Positions 39,048-48,345 of a stretch of 64,000 bases of DNA are shown piece by piece. How positions within the stretch are numbered: the first letter of the stretch is position 1; every line of letters begins with the position of its first letter. The position numbers were made by a program, and so were the translations under genes. Below the pieces are notes generated by a model. It saw only the letters and a program-made list of their open reading frames with translations, had not been told where the DNA came from and ran no database searches. Source of the DNA: Pseudomonas extremorientalis (lineage in GTDB: Bacteria > Pseudomonadota > Gammaproteobacteria > Pseudomonadales > Pseudomonadaceae); assembly GCF_001870465.1 (NCBI RefSeq), contig NZ_MDGK01000003.1, positions 148,290 through 212,289 of the forward strand, written 5' to 3'.

Positions 39048-39900
39048 CCAACTGCATGTACCGCACCACTGCCGGCGCTCTCTCGAAGCGCCGGTGGATC
39101 AACGACAACCAGGACGCCGCCTCGCTGCCCTGAATCGGGCGATACACCACTCCCGGCAAGCTCACGTGCCCCACCACCGACGCCGGCACCACCGCCACGC
39201 CCTGCCCCAATGACACCAACGCGACGACCGCCACCAACCCACCCGGCTGCGGCCCCAGGCGCGGCGCAAAACCACCTTGGGCCGCGACGTGCAGCGTGCC
39301 GCTGATCTGCTCCGGCAGGATGAAGGTCTCGTTTTGCAGATGCTCGCAGTGGATGACTTTCAAACCCAACAGCCATGAGTCCTGCGGCAACGCCAGCACA
39401 AAACCTTCACTGTCCAGGCGCACTGCTTCCACACCGTCCGGCAAGGTCATCGGCGAACGGACATAGCCGATATCGCAGCGCCCGTCCGCAACGGCACCCG
39501 GCAGTATTGCCATGGCACATTCACGCACGTTCACGCTGACATCGGGAAACGCCTGGCAGAACCCCTGCATCTGCCGCTGCAACACCCCGGAATACACGGC
39601 GGAAGCCACGTAGCCCAACTCCAGATGGCCGATCTCGCCACGCCCGGCACGCTGGGCATTGCGCTGGGCAAACTCGAACTGACGCACCGTCGCCTCCGCT
39701 TCGATCAGCAGCGCGGCACCGGCATCGGTCAGGCTGACTTCGCGCTGCTGACGGATAAACAGACGTGTGCCCAGGCTGGTTTCCATGTCCTGGATCTGCC
39801 GACTCAAGGTCGGGGGTGCGATCCCCAGCTGCTCGGCGGCGCGGGTGAAATTGCGCTGACGGGCAACGGCCAGGAAATAGCGAAAATGACGGATGTCCAT
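39025..39900 (-). CDS. LysR-family transcriptional regulator
   Basis: A 291-residue regulator: winged helix-turn-helix at residues 1-60 (MDIRHFRYFLAVARQRNFTR, LGIAPPTLSRQIQDMETSLG) and a type 2 periplasmic-like effector domain after residue 90. It is divergent from the MFS transporter gene 151 bases away, the usual layout for a regulator and its target. The tail overlaps the polyol dehydrogenase convergently, so antisense interference is possible. The effector is unknown. Confidence 0.92.
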   Translation of the reverse strand: MDIRHFRYFLAVARQRNFTRAAEQLGIAPPTLSRQIQDMETSLGTRLFIRQQREVSLTDAGAALLIEAEATVRQFEFAQRNAQRAGRGEIGHLELGYVASAVYSGVLQRQMQGFCQAFPDVSVNVRECAMAILPGAVADGRCDIGYVRSPMTLPDGVEAVRLDSEGFVLALPQDSWLLGLKVIHCEHLQNETFILPEQISGTLHVAAQGGFAPRLGPQPGGLVAVVALVSLGQGVAVVPASVVGHVSLPGVVYRPIQGSEAASWLSLIHRRFERAPAVVRYMQLVKAQALP

Positions 39901-40051
39901 GTCTGCATTAGCTCAAAGGTAATGAAATGAGTCGGCTTGGCTAATAAAGCCACTGGGCAGCGCGGATATGCTGAGACAAACCACAACACTAGAGAGCCCT
40001 TGCGATGTCCGTCAACTGCATTCCCCCTATTGCCTTTGAGGTAATTCAACC

Positions 40052-41587
40052 ATGAGCCGGGTCAGCCCACGCCTGACCTTGCTGACTGCGTCCGGCGTTT
40101 GCTCGCTGATCGTGCTCGACACCAATATCGTCGCCGTGACCCTGCCGAGTATCGCCCGCGACCTGGGGGCGAACTTCGCCGATATCGAATGGGTGGTCAG
40201 CGCCTACATGCTGGCGTTCGCCGCGCTATTGCTTCCGGCCGGGAGCATTGCCGACCGGTTCGGGCGCAAGAAAACCCTGGTCTGGGGCCTGAGTATTTTC
40301 ATCCTGGCGTCATTGGGTTGCGGGGCAGCACCCACCGCGCTGCTCCTCGATAGCGCCCGCGCGGTCAAAGGCGTGGGCGCGGCGCTGTTGCTCACATCCG
40401 CCCTCGCCTCCATCGGCCATACCTTCCACGACGAGGTGCAGCGCGCCAAGGCCTGGGCCTTCTGGGGCGCGTGCATGGGCGTGGCGATGACTGCCGCACC
40501 GACCTTGGGCGGCCTGATCACCCAGTACCTGGGCTGGCGCTGGATCTTCTACCTCAACCTGCCGGTGGGGCTGATGTTGATGAGTCTGGTCCTGCGCGCC
40601 ATCCCGGAATCCCGCGACACCCAATCCGCGCGGCTCGATCCGTGGGGCAGCCTGGCGTTCAGCGCCAGCCTGCTGTGCCTGATCTGGGGGCTGATCGAAG
40701 CCAACCGCATCGGTTGGGACAACCCGTTGACCTACGCCCGCCTGATCGGTGGCGCAGTCTTGCTGGGCGTGTTTGTACTCGTCGAACGGGTGCAACGGCG
40801 GCCCATGGTCGACCTGCAACTGTTCCGCCACCCACGCTTTATCGGTGCGCTGTTGGGGATGTTCGCCTATGCCGGTTGTGCCCAGGTGATGATGACGCTG
40901 CTACCGTTCTACCTGCAGAACGGCCTGGGATTTTCCGCGATCGCCTCGGGCCTGGGCATGCTGCCGTTTGCGCTGACCATGCTGATCTGTCCGCGCATCG
41001 GCGCACGCCTGGCCGCACGCTTTGCCCCGGCGACGATGATGGCAGCCGGGTTGACCCTGGTGGGCAGCGGCAACCTCTTGAGTGCCTGGGCAGTGAACGT
41101 TGGCGGCTACCTGCCCTTCGCCCTGGCGATTGCCGTTACGGGCGCCGGTGCCGGCTTGCTCAATGGCGATACGCAAAAAAACATCATGGCCTGCGTACCA
41201 CGGCACCGCGCGGGAATGGCGTCGGGGATGAGCACGACCATGCGCTTCAGCGCGATCATGTTGGCGATTGGGGTGTATGGGGCGTTGTTGAGCGGTCATA
41301 GCGAACGGCTGTTGAGTGCACGCATTGGCGCGCAATGGCAGGCACAGGTAAACGCGATTGCGTCACGCGTGGTGGCCGGGGATATGCCGGCGGCGATGGG
41401 CTTGTTGCCGGAATCGGCACGGGCGGTGGTGCAGCCGCTGGCACGGCAAGCCTTTGTGGGTGGCTTCAGCGGGGTGTTGTGGGTGGCGGGGTTGTTGGGG
41501 TTGCTCGGAGCGTGGGTGGTGGGGATGTTGATGAGGAAACCTATCCCAGCGGTGCAACAGGCTTCAATAAAACCTGCGCACCGCTGA
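40052..41587 (+). CDS. MFS drug exporter, DHA2 (EmrB/QacA) family
   Basis: A 511-residue exporter with about 14 membrane helices. Motif A is in GSIADRFGRKKTLVWGL (about residues 64-80) and the DHA2-type motif D1 is in LDTNIVAVTLPSIARDLG (about residues 22-40). The motif C region is GVAMTAAPTLGGLI. GAGGTAA precedes the ATG. The divergent LysR gene probably controls it. The substrate cannot be told. It ends 6 bases before the convergent sohB. Confidence 0.92.
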   Translation: MSRVSPRLTLLTASGVCSLIVLDTNIVAVTLPSIARDLGANFADIEWVVSAYMLAFAALLLPAGSIADRFGRKKTLVWGLSIFILASLGCGAAPTALLLDSARAVKGVGAALLLTSALASIGHTFHDEVQRAKAWAFWGACMGVAMTAAPTLGGLITQYLGWRWIFYLNLPVGLMLMSLVLRAIPESRDTQSARLDPWGSLAFSASLLCLIWGLIEANRIGWDNPLTYARLIGGAVLLGVFVLVERVQRRPMVDLQLFRHPRFIGALLGMFAYAGCAQVMMTLLPFYLQNGLGFSAIASGLGMLPFALTMLICPRIGARLAARFAPATMMAAGLTLVGSGNLLSAWAVNVGGYLPFALAIAVTGAGAGLLNGDTQKNIMACVPRHRAGMASGMSTTMRFSAIMLAIGVYGALLSGHSERLLSARIGAQWQAQVNAIASRVVAGDMPAAMGLLPESARAVVQPLARQAFVGGFSGVLWVAGLLGLLGAWVVGMLMRKPIPAVQQASIKPAHR

Positions 41588-41593
41588 TCAGCC

Positions 41594-42619
41594 TTACCAG
41601 AACCGCTGCTGAGTCAACCGGTTCCACCAGGTCAACAGCACCCGGTCCACCGAACCGCTGGCCGCCAGGCCCACCCGTTCCTGCAGGCTCTTGCGCTCGG
41701 CATAGTGCAGGTGGAACACCTCGGCGCTCTTGGCCTTGGTGGCCAGGTATTCGTCGCTGGTTTGCAGTTCATCGACCAGTTGCTTGTCGAGGGCTGCAAC
41801 ACCCAGCCACACTTCTCCGGTGGCGACTTCATCGATTGCCAGCTGCGGGCGATAACGCGAGACGAAGTTCTTGAACAACTGGTGAGTGATGTCCAGGTCT
41901 TCCTGGAACTTCTCGCGGCCCTTCTCAGTGTTTTCGCCAAACACGGTGAGCGTGCGCTTGTACTCGCCGGCGGTGAGTACTTCGAAGTCGATGTCGTGCT
42001 TTTTCAGCAGGCGGTTGACGTTCGGCAACTGCGCCACCACGCCAATGGAGCCGAGGATGGCAAACGGCGCGCTGATGATCTTCTCGCCGATGCACGCCAT
42101 CATGTAGCCGCCGCTGGCCGCGACCTTGTCGATGCACACGGTCAACGGCACGCCCGCCTGGCGGATACGCGCCAGTTGCGACGAGGCCAGGCCGTAGCTG
42201 TGGACCATGCCGCCGCCGCTTTCCAGGCGCAGCACCACTTCGTCTTTCGGGGTGGCCAGGCTCAACAAGGCGGTGATTTCGTGGCGCAGGCTTTCGGTGG
42301 CCGAGGCCTTGATGTCACCGTCGAAGTCCAGCACGAACACCCGTGGCTTGGCCTCGGCCTTCTGCTTGCCCTTCTTCTTTTCGGCCTTGCCTTCGGACTT
42401 GCGCAAGGCCTTGAGCTGGTCCTTGTCGAGCAGGCTCGACTCCAGGCGTTCGCGCAGGCCTTTATAGAAATCATTGAGCTTGCTGACCTGCAACTGGCCG
42501 GCGGATTTGCGGCGCCCTTTACTGCGCAGCGCCGCGAAGCTGATCAATACCACCAGAATAGCGACCACCAGGGTGACGGTCTTCGCCAGAAAGCTCGCAT
42601 ATTCGGCCAAAAAATCCAT
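41594..42619 (-). CDS. sohB: Inner-membrane serine protease SohB (S49)
   Basis: A 341-residue signal-peptide-peptidase-like protease. An N-terminal membrane helix (FLAKTVTLVVAILVVLISFA) is followed by a charged linker rich in lysine (KSEGKAEKKKGKQKAEAKP). The protease fold contains the nucleophile serine in KVAASGGYMMACIG. The general-base lysine is probably in the KRTLTVFGENTEKGR region. Length and linker fit SohB rather than SppA. TAAGGAG precedes the ATG. Confidence 0.94.
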   Translation of the reverse strand: MDFLAEYASFLAKTVTLVVAILVVLISFAALRSKGRRKSAGQLQVSKLNDFYKGLRERLESSLLDKDQLKALRKSEGKAEKKKGKQKAEAKPRVFVLDFDGDIKASATESLRHEITALLSLATPKDEVVLRLESGGGMVHSYGLASSQLARIRQAGVPLTVCIDKVAASGGYMMACIGEKIISAPFAILGSIGVVAQLPNVNRLLKKHDIDFEVLTAGEYKRTLTVFGENTEKGREKFQEDLDITHQLFKNFVSRYRPQLAIDEVATGEVWLGVAALDKQLVDELQTSDEYLATKAKSAEVFHLHYAERKSLQERVGLAASGSVDRVLLTWWNRLTQQRFW

Positions 42620-42814
42620 GTTGCTCCTTACAAGTGCAGTGCGCCGGGCGCGGATTGCCCCAGCATACCGGCGGCACCGCGTTCGGGCCAGTGATCAAAC
42701 CGCCAGCAACCACAGGCTCCAACGAGCTTTTAAAACAAGCGTATGTTTTTTCATTGACAGCTCGCAGGCATCCTCATAACCTCGCCAGACTTTCAACGTA
42801 CCGGGAAAACGGAC

Positions 42815-43525
42815 GTGGGCAGCATCTATCTGATTCGACATGGCCAGGCCTCCTTCGGTGCAGACGACTATGACGTCCTGTCGCCCGTCGGCGTGGAGCA
42901 GGCGCAAGTGCTCGGTCGCCACCTGGCGGACATGGGCCTGGTGTTCGACCGCTGCGTGGCCGGCGACCTGCGCCGCCAGCAGCACACCGCCAGCGCCGCC
43001 TTCGATCAGTACCACGCCCTCGGTCTGCCGGTGCCGGCGCTGGAAACCGACAGCGCGTTCAACGAATTCGATGCCGACGCAATCATCCGCGCCCTGCTTC
43101 CCGACCTGCTCACCACCGAACCCGAAGCCCTGGAGATCCTGCGCAATGCCGCGCAGAACCGCAGCGAATTCCAGCGCATCTTCGCGCTGATCATCGAGCG
43201 CTGGCTGGCCGGCACCTATGATCCACCGGGACTGGAAAGCTGGCTGGGCTTCGTGGAACGCGTGCAAGGTGGCCTGCAACGCATCCTTGAGGCGGCGGAC
43301 AACACGCAGAAGATCGCGGTGTTCACCTCCGGCGGCACCATCACCGCCCTGCTCCACCTGATCACCCGAATGCCTGCCGCGCAAGCCTTCGAACTGAACT
43401 GGCAAATTGTTAACACCTCGCTCAACCAGCTGAAATTCCGTGGTCGCGAGGTGGCACTGGCTTCCTTCAACAGCCATACCCACTTGCAACTGTTGAAGGC
43501 GCCGCAGCTCATCACCTTCCGATGA
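42815..43525 (+). CDS. Histidine phosphatase (phosphoglycerate-mutase-like), GTG start
   Basis: A 236-residue enzyme of the phosphohistidine superfamily. The catalytic RHG triplet is in IYLIRHGQASFG (residues about 3-14). A second conserved Arg lies in GDLRRQQHTA, and the late His region is FTSGGTITALLHLI. The start is GTG at 42815 with GGGAAAACGG upstream; the next ATG would remove the RHG strand. It probably forms an operon with the SCP2 protein 56 bases downstream. The physiological substrate is unknown. Confidence 0.9.
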   Translation: MGSIYLIRHGQASFGADDYDVLSPVGVEQAQVLGRHLADMGLVFDRCVAGDLRRQQHTASAAFDQYHALGLPVPALETDSAFNEFDADAIIRALLPDLLTTEPEALEILRNAAQNRSEFQRIFALIIERWLAGTYDPPGLESWLGFVERVQGGLQRILEAADNTQKIAVFTSGGTITALLHLITRMPAAQAFELNWQIVNTSLNQLKFRGREVALASFNSHTHLQLLKAPQLITFR

Positions 43526-43538
43526 ACCGCGGCCAACC

Positions 43539-43554
43539 GTGACCCCAAGGTCAC
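43539..43554. other. Small perfect dyad ahead of the SCP2 gene
   Basis: GTGACC (43539-43544) and GGTCAC (43549-43554) form a 6-pair stem with a CCAA loop, 28 bases upstream of the SCP2 start. It may be an operator or a leader hairpin. Confidence 0.35.
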
Positions 43555-43581
43555 TGGACTCTACCCTAAAGGATCGAAACC

Positions 43582-43896
43582 ATGACTGACGTAGCCAAAG
43601 CTGTAGAAGCAATGAAAGCCAAATTCAACCCAGCCGCCGCTGACGGCCTGGACCTGGTGTTCGGTTTCCGCATCGACAACACCCAGAACTTCTCGCTGGT
43701 CGTGAAAAACAACACCTGCGAACTGCTGGAAGGCGAAAACCCGGACGCCCAGGTCACCCTGGTGATGGACGCAGAAACCATGAAAGGCATCGTCAGCGGC
43801 GAGACCGACGGCATGCAAGCCTTCATGGGCGGCAAGCTGCGCACCGAAGGCGACATGATGCTGGCCATGAAGCTGAGCGAGCTGTTCCCTTCCTGA
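43582..43896 (+). CDS. SCP2 sterol-binding domain protein
   Basis: A 104-residue single-domain protein. It has the SCP2 pattern: VAKAVEAMKAKFNPAAA, FGFRIDNTQNFSLVVKNNTC, then VTLVMDAETMKGIVSGE, where a strand leads into the helix that forms the lipid pocket. AGGA precedes the ATG. In bacteria such proteins bind acyl chains or other lipids. The pairing with a histidine phosphatase upstream does not explain the role. A good terminator follows. Confidence 0.93.
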   Translation: MTDVAKAVEAMKAKFNPAAADGLDLVFGFRIDNTQNFSLVVKNNTCELLEGENPDAQVTLVMDAETMKGIVSGETDGMQAFMGGKLRTEGDMMLAMKLSELFPS

Positions 43897-43919
43897 TTCA
43901 CGGGCAACCCTGAATCCCG

Positions 43920-43949
43920 ATCCCGCCTTTACAGGCGGGATTTTTATTT
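43920..43949 (+). terminator. Intrinsic terminator after the SCP2 gene
   Basis: ATCCCGCCT (43920-43928) pairs with AGGCGGGAT (43933-43941) around TTAC and is followed by TTTTTATTT. The U-run enters the tail of the convergent glucosidase gene. Confidence 0.9.
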
Positions 43950-46577
43950 GGGTTGCAGCAACAGCGCCACCAACGCACTCCACCCGGTTTGATGCGAAGC
44001 CCCCAGCCCACGCCCGGTCTCGCCATGAAAGTACTCATGGAACAGCACCAGATCGCGACTTGCCGGATCCGCCTCCAACGACGCATATCCCACCATCGAC
44101 GGCCGCGAGCCGTTTTCATCTCTCAGGAACAACCGCGTCAGCCGCTGGCTCAGACTGTCGGCCACGTCCTCCAGGGACGCCAGATAACCACTGCCCGTCG
44201 GATACTCCACCGAGAAGTTGTCCGCGTAATACCGGTGAAATTCGCGCAGCGACTCGATCAGCATGTAGTTCACCGGCATCCACAACGGCCCGCGCCAGTT
44301 GGAGTTGCCGCCGTACAGCCGCGAGTCGGATTCACCCGGCTGGTAGCTCGCACTGAGGGTGTTGCCATTCATCTTCAACGCCAGCGGTTGCTCGGCGAAC
44401 ACCTTGGACAAGGAGCGCACGCCGAACGTCGACAAGAACTCCTGTTCATCGAGCATGCGCCGCAGCAGGTCTTTGGTCCGCTCGCCGCGCAGCAGCGCGA
44501 GCAACAGGCGATTACCCTGCCCCGGTTCGTTCCAGCGTGAAACCAGCCTGGCCAGGTCCGGCCGATGTTTCATGAACCCCAGCAGCCGCTCGCGCAAGCC
44601 CTCCAGGCCTTCATGTTCGCGCTGCTCCAGCACCAGTACGGCAAACAGCGGCATCAGGCCAACCATCGAACGCAGGCGCACCGGTTCGTTCTGGCCATCG
44701 GGGCGGTGCAGCACGTCGTAGAAGAACAGGTCCTGCTCATCCCACAGGCCTTCGGCGCTGTCGTCGACACGGTTGATGGCGCCGGCGATATACAGGAAGT
44801 GCTCGAAAAATTTCACCGCGATGTCGACATACACCGCATTGCGCTTGGCCAGCTCCAGGCCGATGCGCATCAGGTCCAGTGCATAGGCCGCGACCCACGC
44901 CGTACCGTCGGCCTGATCCAGTTGATACCCCGGCGGCAGTGCGGCGGAGCGGTCGAACAAGGCGATATTGTCCAGCCCCAGGAAACCGCCCTGGAACAGG
45001 TTGCGGCCTTCGGCGTCCTTGCGGTTGACCCACCAGGAAAAATTCAGCAGCAGCTTGTGGAAGATCCGCTCAAGGAAATCCATATCGCCTACGCCGTTGA
45101 GCGCCTTGTCCTGCTGGTAGACCCTCCAGCTGGCCCAGGCATGCACCGGCGGGTTGGCGTCGTCGAACCGCCATTCGTAGGCCGGCAATTGGCCGTTGGG
45201 GTGCATGAAGCGGTCCTTCACCAGCAGCAACAACTGCTGCTTGGCGTACGCCGGATCGATCAGCGCCATGGCCACTGCCTGAAAGCCCTGGTCCCACGAG
45301 GCATACCACGGGTATTCCCAGGTGTCGGGCATGGAGAGGATGTCGAAGTTGGACAGGTGGCGCCAATGGGTATTGCGGATATGCAGGCGCTCGGGCGGCG
45401 GCGCGGGTTGTGCGGGGTCGCCGTCGAGCCATTGGTTGACGTCGAAATAGTACAGCTGCTTGGACCACAGCAACCCGGCCAGTGCCTGACGCTGCACATT
45501 GCGCGCATCGTCGTCGGCCATGCCACGTTGCAGGGCGGCGTAGAAGTCATCCGCTTCCTGGCGGCGTTGTTCGAACAGCTTGCGCGCGTTGACCTGTGGC
45601 GCGTCGACAGGAGCAAAGCGCAGGTAGAGCGTTTTACTTTCCATCCCGGCCAGTTCGACGACGAAACGCGCCGCGACTTTGGTACCGCTGTCACGCCGAA
45701 TTGCCGAGTGAACACCCTCGACCACGTAATCGTTGATCCCATCCTTGAACGGCCCCGGCGCCGGCTGCCCATCCAGCCTGGGGTAGTTGGTTTCGTTCTC
45801 GCAGAACAGCCACTCCAGCCCGTCCTGGCCCCAGGCGCCGAGATGACGGTCCGGCAGTTCCGGATGGCGTGCCAGCACCTGCTCCCCGTCCAACATCAAC
45901 TGCGGCTTGGGCACGTCGAAGGTCCAGCTCCAGTCATTACGCGCCCACAGTTGCGGCAGCACCTGCAGCCGCGTCGGCTGGTCCGAGCGATTGTGCACGG
46001 TGACGCGCATGAAGATATCGTCGGGCAGGTGCTTGGCGTACTCGACGCTGACATCGCAGTAGCAGTTGTCTTCGAACACGCCGGTGTCGAGGATCTCGTA
46101 CTCGGCATCAGCCAGCCCACGGCGGGCGTTTTCGCTGATCAGGTCGGCGTAGGGAAAGGCGGCATGGGGGTATTTGTAGAGCATGCGCATGTAGGCATGG
46201 CTCGGTACGCCGTCGACGAAAAAGTACAGTTCCTTGACGTCTTCACCGTGGTTGCCCTCGGCGTTGTCGAGACCGAACAGGCGTTCCTTGAGGATCGCGT
46301 CACGCTCGTTCCACAGGGCCAGGCCCAGGCACCAGCGTTGCGCCTTGTCACTGAAACCGGCCAGGCCATCCTCGCCCCAGCGGTAGGCGCGGCTGCGTGC
46401 ATGTTCATGGGGGAAGTAGGCCCAGGCGTCGCCGTCGGCGCTGTAGTCTTCGCGCACCGTGCCCCATTGGCGCTCGCTCAGATAGGGGCCCCACTCGCGC
46501 CAGCGCTCGGCATCCTGCTGCGCCAGACGCTGACCTTCGGTTGTCTCAAGCATTCGAGTGTCGGGTGTGGCCGTCAT
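43944..46577 (-). CDS. GH63-type glucosidase
   Basis: An 877-residue protein with no signal peptide, so cytoplasmic. I chose the ATG at 46577, which has GGAGG five bases upstream; the ATG at 46589 is in frame but lacks a ribosome site. Recognisable (alpha/alpha)6 toroid segments of the MGH1/GH63 family are PDTWEYPWYASWDQGFQAVA with the acidic residue Asp, then DANPPVHAWASWRVYQQDKA, and NWRGPLWMPVNYMLIESLRE. The likely activity is on glucosidic linkages of storage or osmoprotectant sugars. No partner enzyme is adjacent. Confidence 0.85.
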   Translation of the reverse strand: MTATPDTRMLETTEGQRLAQQDAERWREWGPYLSERQWGTVREDYSADGDAWAYFPHEHARSRAYRWGEDGLAGFSDKAQRWCLGLALWNERDAILKERLFGLDNAEGNHGEDVKELYFFVDGVPSHAYMRMLYKYPHAAFPYADLISENARRGLADAEYEILDTGVFEDNCYCDVSVEYAKHLPDDIFMRVTVHNRSDQPTRLQVLPQLWARNDWSWTFDVPKPQLMLDGEQVLARHPELPDRHLGAWGQDGLEWLFCENETNYPRLDGQPAPGPFKDGINDYVVEGVHSAIRRDSGTKVAARFVVELAGMESKTLYLRFAPVDAPQVNARKLFEQRRQEADDFYAALQRGMADDDARNVQRQALAGLLWSKQLYYFDVNQWLDGDPAQPAPPPERLHIRNTHWRHLSNFDILSMPDTWEYPWYASWDQGFQAVAMALIDPAYAKQQLLLLVKDRFMHPNGQLPAYEWRFDDANPPVHAWASWRVYQQDKALNGVGDMDFLERIFHKLLLNFSWWVNRKDAEGRNLFQGGFLGLDNIALFDRSAALPPGYQLDQADGTAWVAAYALDLMRIGLELAKRNAVYVDIAVKFFEHFLYIAGAINRVDDSAEGLWDEQDLFFYDVLHRPDGQNEPVRLRSMVGLMPLFAVLVLEQREHEGLEGLRERLLGFMKHRPDLARLVSRWNEPGQGNRLLLALLRGERTKDLLRRMLDEQEFLSTFGVRSLSKVFAEQPLALKMNGNTLSASYQPGESDSRLYGGNSNWRGPLWMPVNYMLIESLREFHRYYADNFSVEYPTGSGYLASLEDVADSLSQRLTRLFLRDENGSRPSMVGYASLEADPASRDLVLFHEYFHGETGRGLGASHQTGWSALVALLLQPK

Positions 46578-46646
46578 CGGGTCCTCCATCGCCTACCAGG
46601 TGAGAGGCAGTGTAGAGCCCAATGACGCCCGGGTGCACATGAAGAC

Positions 46647-48056
46647 TTAGAAGATGGCGTAGGTGTAGTTGAAGATCAGGCGGGTCTGGTCCTGGTCGGC
46701 GGTGCCGGTGTTCTTGCCGTGATAGGTGCCGGTACGGAACGTAGTACCGAAGCCTTTCAGGGGACCTGCCTGCACCACGTAGTCCAGGCGGAAGTCGGCT
46801 TCGTTTTCCTTCTGGTCGGGGCCGCCGGCGACCTTGGACTTGATGTCCGAACCGTCCAGGTAGGCCACGGACGCCTTCAGCCCAGGTACGTACGCCTTGA
46901 AGTCGTAGGTGTATTGGCCAAAGTTGACCTGCTCGCCCGCGCGGGAGAACTGGCCGACCACGGCGTCGGTGAACAGGTAGAAGTCGCTGCCGCCGGCGCC
47001 TTGGGCATGCGGGTCGGCGAGGCTGCCCTGGTTGACCCAGACGAAACCGCCGTCGTCACCCACGCCAATGTGGCCGAGCATCAAGCTGCTGCCGCCCAGT
47101 TGGTAGGTGAAGGCCGCACTGTAGGTTTTGTTGTCGACTTCGCCGGCGTGTTTGGCGTAGCCACCGTTGTTGTTGAATTGGTAGCCGCTCTCGCCGTTCT
47201 TGCCGTCGCTGCGGCTGTCGAAGTAGCGCAGGTCGGTCTTGAACGACTGGTCATTGCCCAGCGGCAGGGTATGGACCAGGCCGACGTAGTTCTGTTTGTA
47301 GAAGTCTTGCAGTTGGGCGTAGTAGTACTGCAACGTCAGGTTTTTCGCGATCACGTTGTCGGAAGAACCAAACGGCTTGTAGTCCACCCCACCGAACTTG
47401 AAGCTGTCGCTGTCGCGAGTACCACCGGCCACGCTCAGGCCTGTGGAGTTGCTGGAAGCACGGCCTTCGGCGCGGTTCAGCTCACCACCGGTGAAGGTGA
47501 CATTGGGAATGTCGTTGGAGGTCAGGATACCGCCATCAAAGGTCTGCGGTGCCACGCGACTGTCGTTGGACACCAGGATCGGCAGCACCGGCGCCAGGCC
47601 ACCACCGACGTGCAACTCGGTCTGGGAAATACGGAACTTCACATTGCCGGCGGCGCGCCCGAAGGAGTCGGCCGGTTCAGTGCCATTGTTCCTGGTCGGG
47701 AAGAAGCTGTTGCCGTTACCCGCCAGGCCCGGACCCGCGGTGTGGCCGTCGCCACCGTCCAGGCGCAGGGCGCCGAAGGCCATGACATCGAAACCCAGGC
47801 CAACGGTGCCTTGGGTGAAGCCGGACTTGTAGTCAAAACGCAGCGCTGTGGCGGCTTCGCGCAGATCGTTGTTGGTGCCCGAGCGGTTATCCGCGCTGTA
47901 GTACATGGTCCGTGAGCTGACAGACGCATGGCTGTCTTCAAGGAAGCCGCTGTGACCGTTGCCGGTGCCCAGCGAGCCGAGCCCGAAGTCATCGGCGTAA
48001 GCCTGTTGTGCAAGAACGGCGGCGGTGATCGACAACGCCAGTGTAGAAATTTTCAT
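46647..48056 (-). CDS. OprD-family outer-membrane porin
   Basis: A 469-residue porin. It has a signal peptide (KISTLALSITAAVLAQQAYA, cleaved before DDFG), a beta-barrel rich in aromatic and charged residues, and a final phenylalanine (NYTYAIF), the outer-membrane insertion signal. OprD landmarks are RTMYYSADNRSG, FDYKSGFTQGTVGLGFD and TELHVGGGLAPVLPIL. The subgroup (OccD or OccK) cannot be told reliably. AGGGGC precedes the ATG. It is divergent from hglS. Confidence 0.93.
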   Translation of the reverse strand: MKISTLALSITAAVLAQQAYADDFGLGSLGTGNGHSGFLEDSHASVSSRTMYYSADNRSGTNNDLREAATALRFDYKSGFTQGTVGLGFDVMAFGALRLDGGDGHTAGPGLAGNGNSFFPTRNNGTEPADSFGRAAGNVKFRISQTELHVGGGLAPVLPILVSNDSRVAPQTFDGGILTSNDIPNVTFTGGELNRAEGRASSNSTGLSVAGGTRDSDSFKFGGVDYKPFGSSDNVIAKNLTLQYYYAQLQDFYKQNYVGLVHTLPLGNDQSFKTDLRYFDSRSDGKNGESGYQFNNNGGYAKHAGEVDNKTYSAAFTYQLGGSSLMLGHIGVGDDGGFVWVNQGSLADPHAQGAGGSDFYLFTDAVVGQFSRAGEQVNFGQYTYDFKAYVPGLKASVAYLDGSDIKSKVAGGPDQKENEADFRLDYVVQAGPLKGFGTTFRTGTYHGKNTGTADQDQTRLIFNYTYAIF

Positions 48057-48345
48057 TAACGACAGCCCCTAAACATTTTTTTATGTGTCTGGTGTGCATA
48101 ACCGCGTTTTCATCCTTGCAAACGTGACGATTCTTTCACGCCGGCCGGGGCGGACTTCGTGAAGAATTAGTTAGGAAAAACGCCCGAAAATGAAATTTCA
48201 CACGGGCCGTTTTTTGTCATCTTCACGTCATCTCATTCATTTGCAGAATGAAGTCCTGAAGAATCTTCGTTTGCAAGGCGGCGTTGCGCTCAACAAAATC
48301 CAGCAAAAGGCCACTATCCTCGCCCCCGCCATCAGGAATTTTTCT
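48057..48345. other. oprD/hglS divergent gap with two stacked hairpins
   Basis: This 289-base gap carries both promoters. It also holds hairpin 1, ATTCTTTCACG (48130-48140) with CGTGAAGAAT (48158-48167), one bulged T. Hairpin 2, AAAAACGCCCG (48176-48186) with CGGG-C-CGTTTTT (48203-48215), has a U-run on either strand and so resembles a bidirectional intrinsic terminator. GGCCG in hairpin 2 could pair instead with CGGCC in the loop of hairpin 1. A leader attenuator of hglS or a small RNA would explain it. Confidence 0.5.

Noticed and set aside
44565..46625. 686-codon open frame opposite the GH63 gene
   Set aside because: It has no recognisable domains and its sequence is the mirror of a well-conserved glycosidase.
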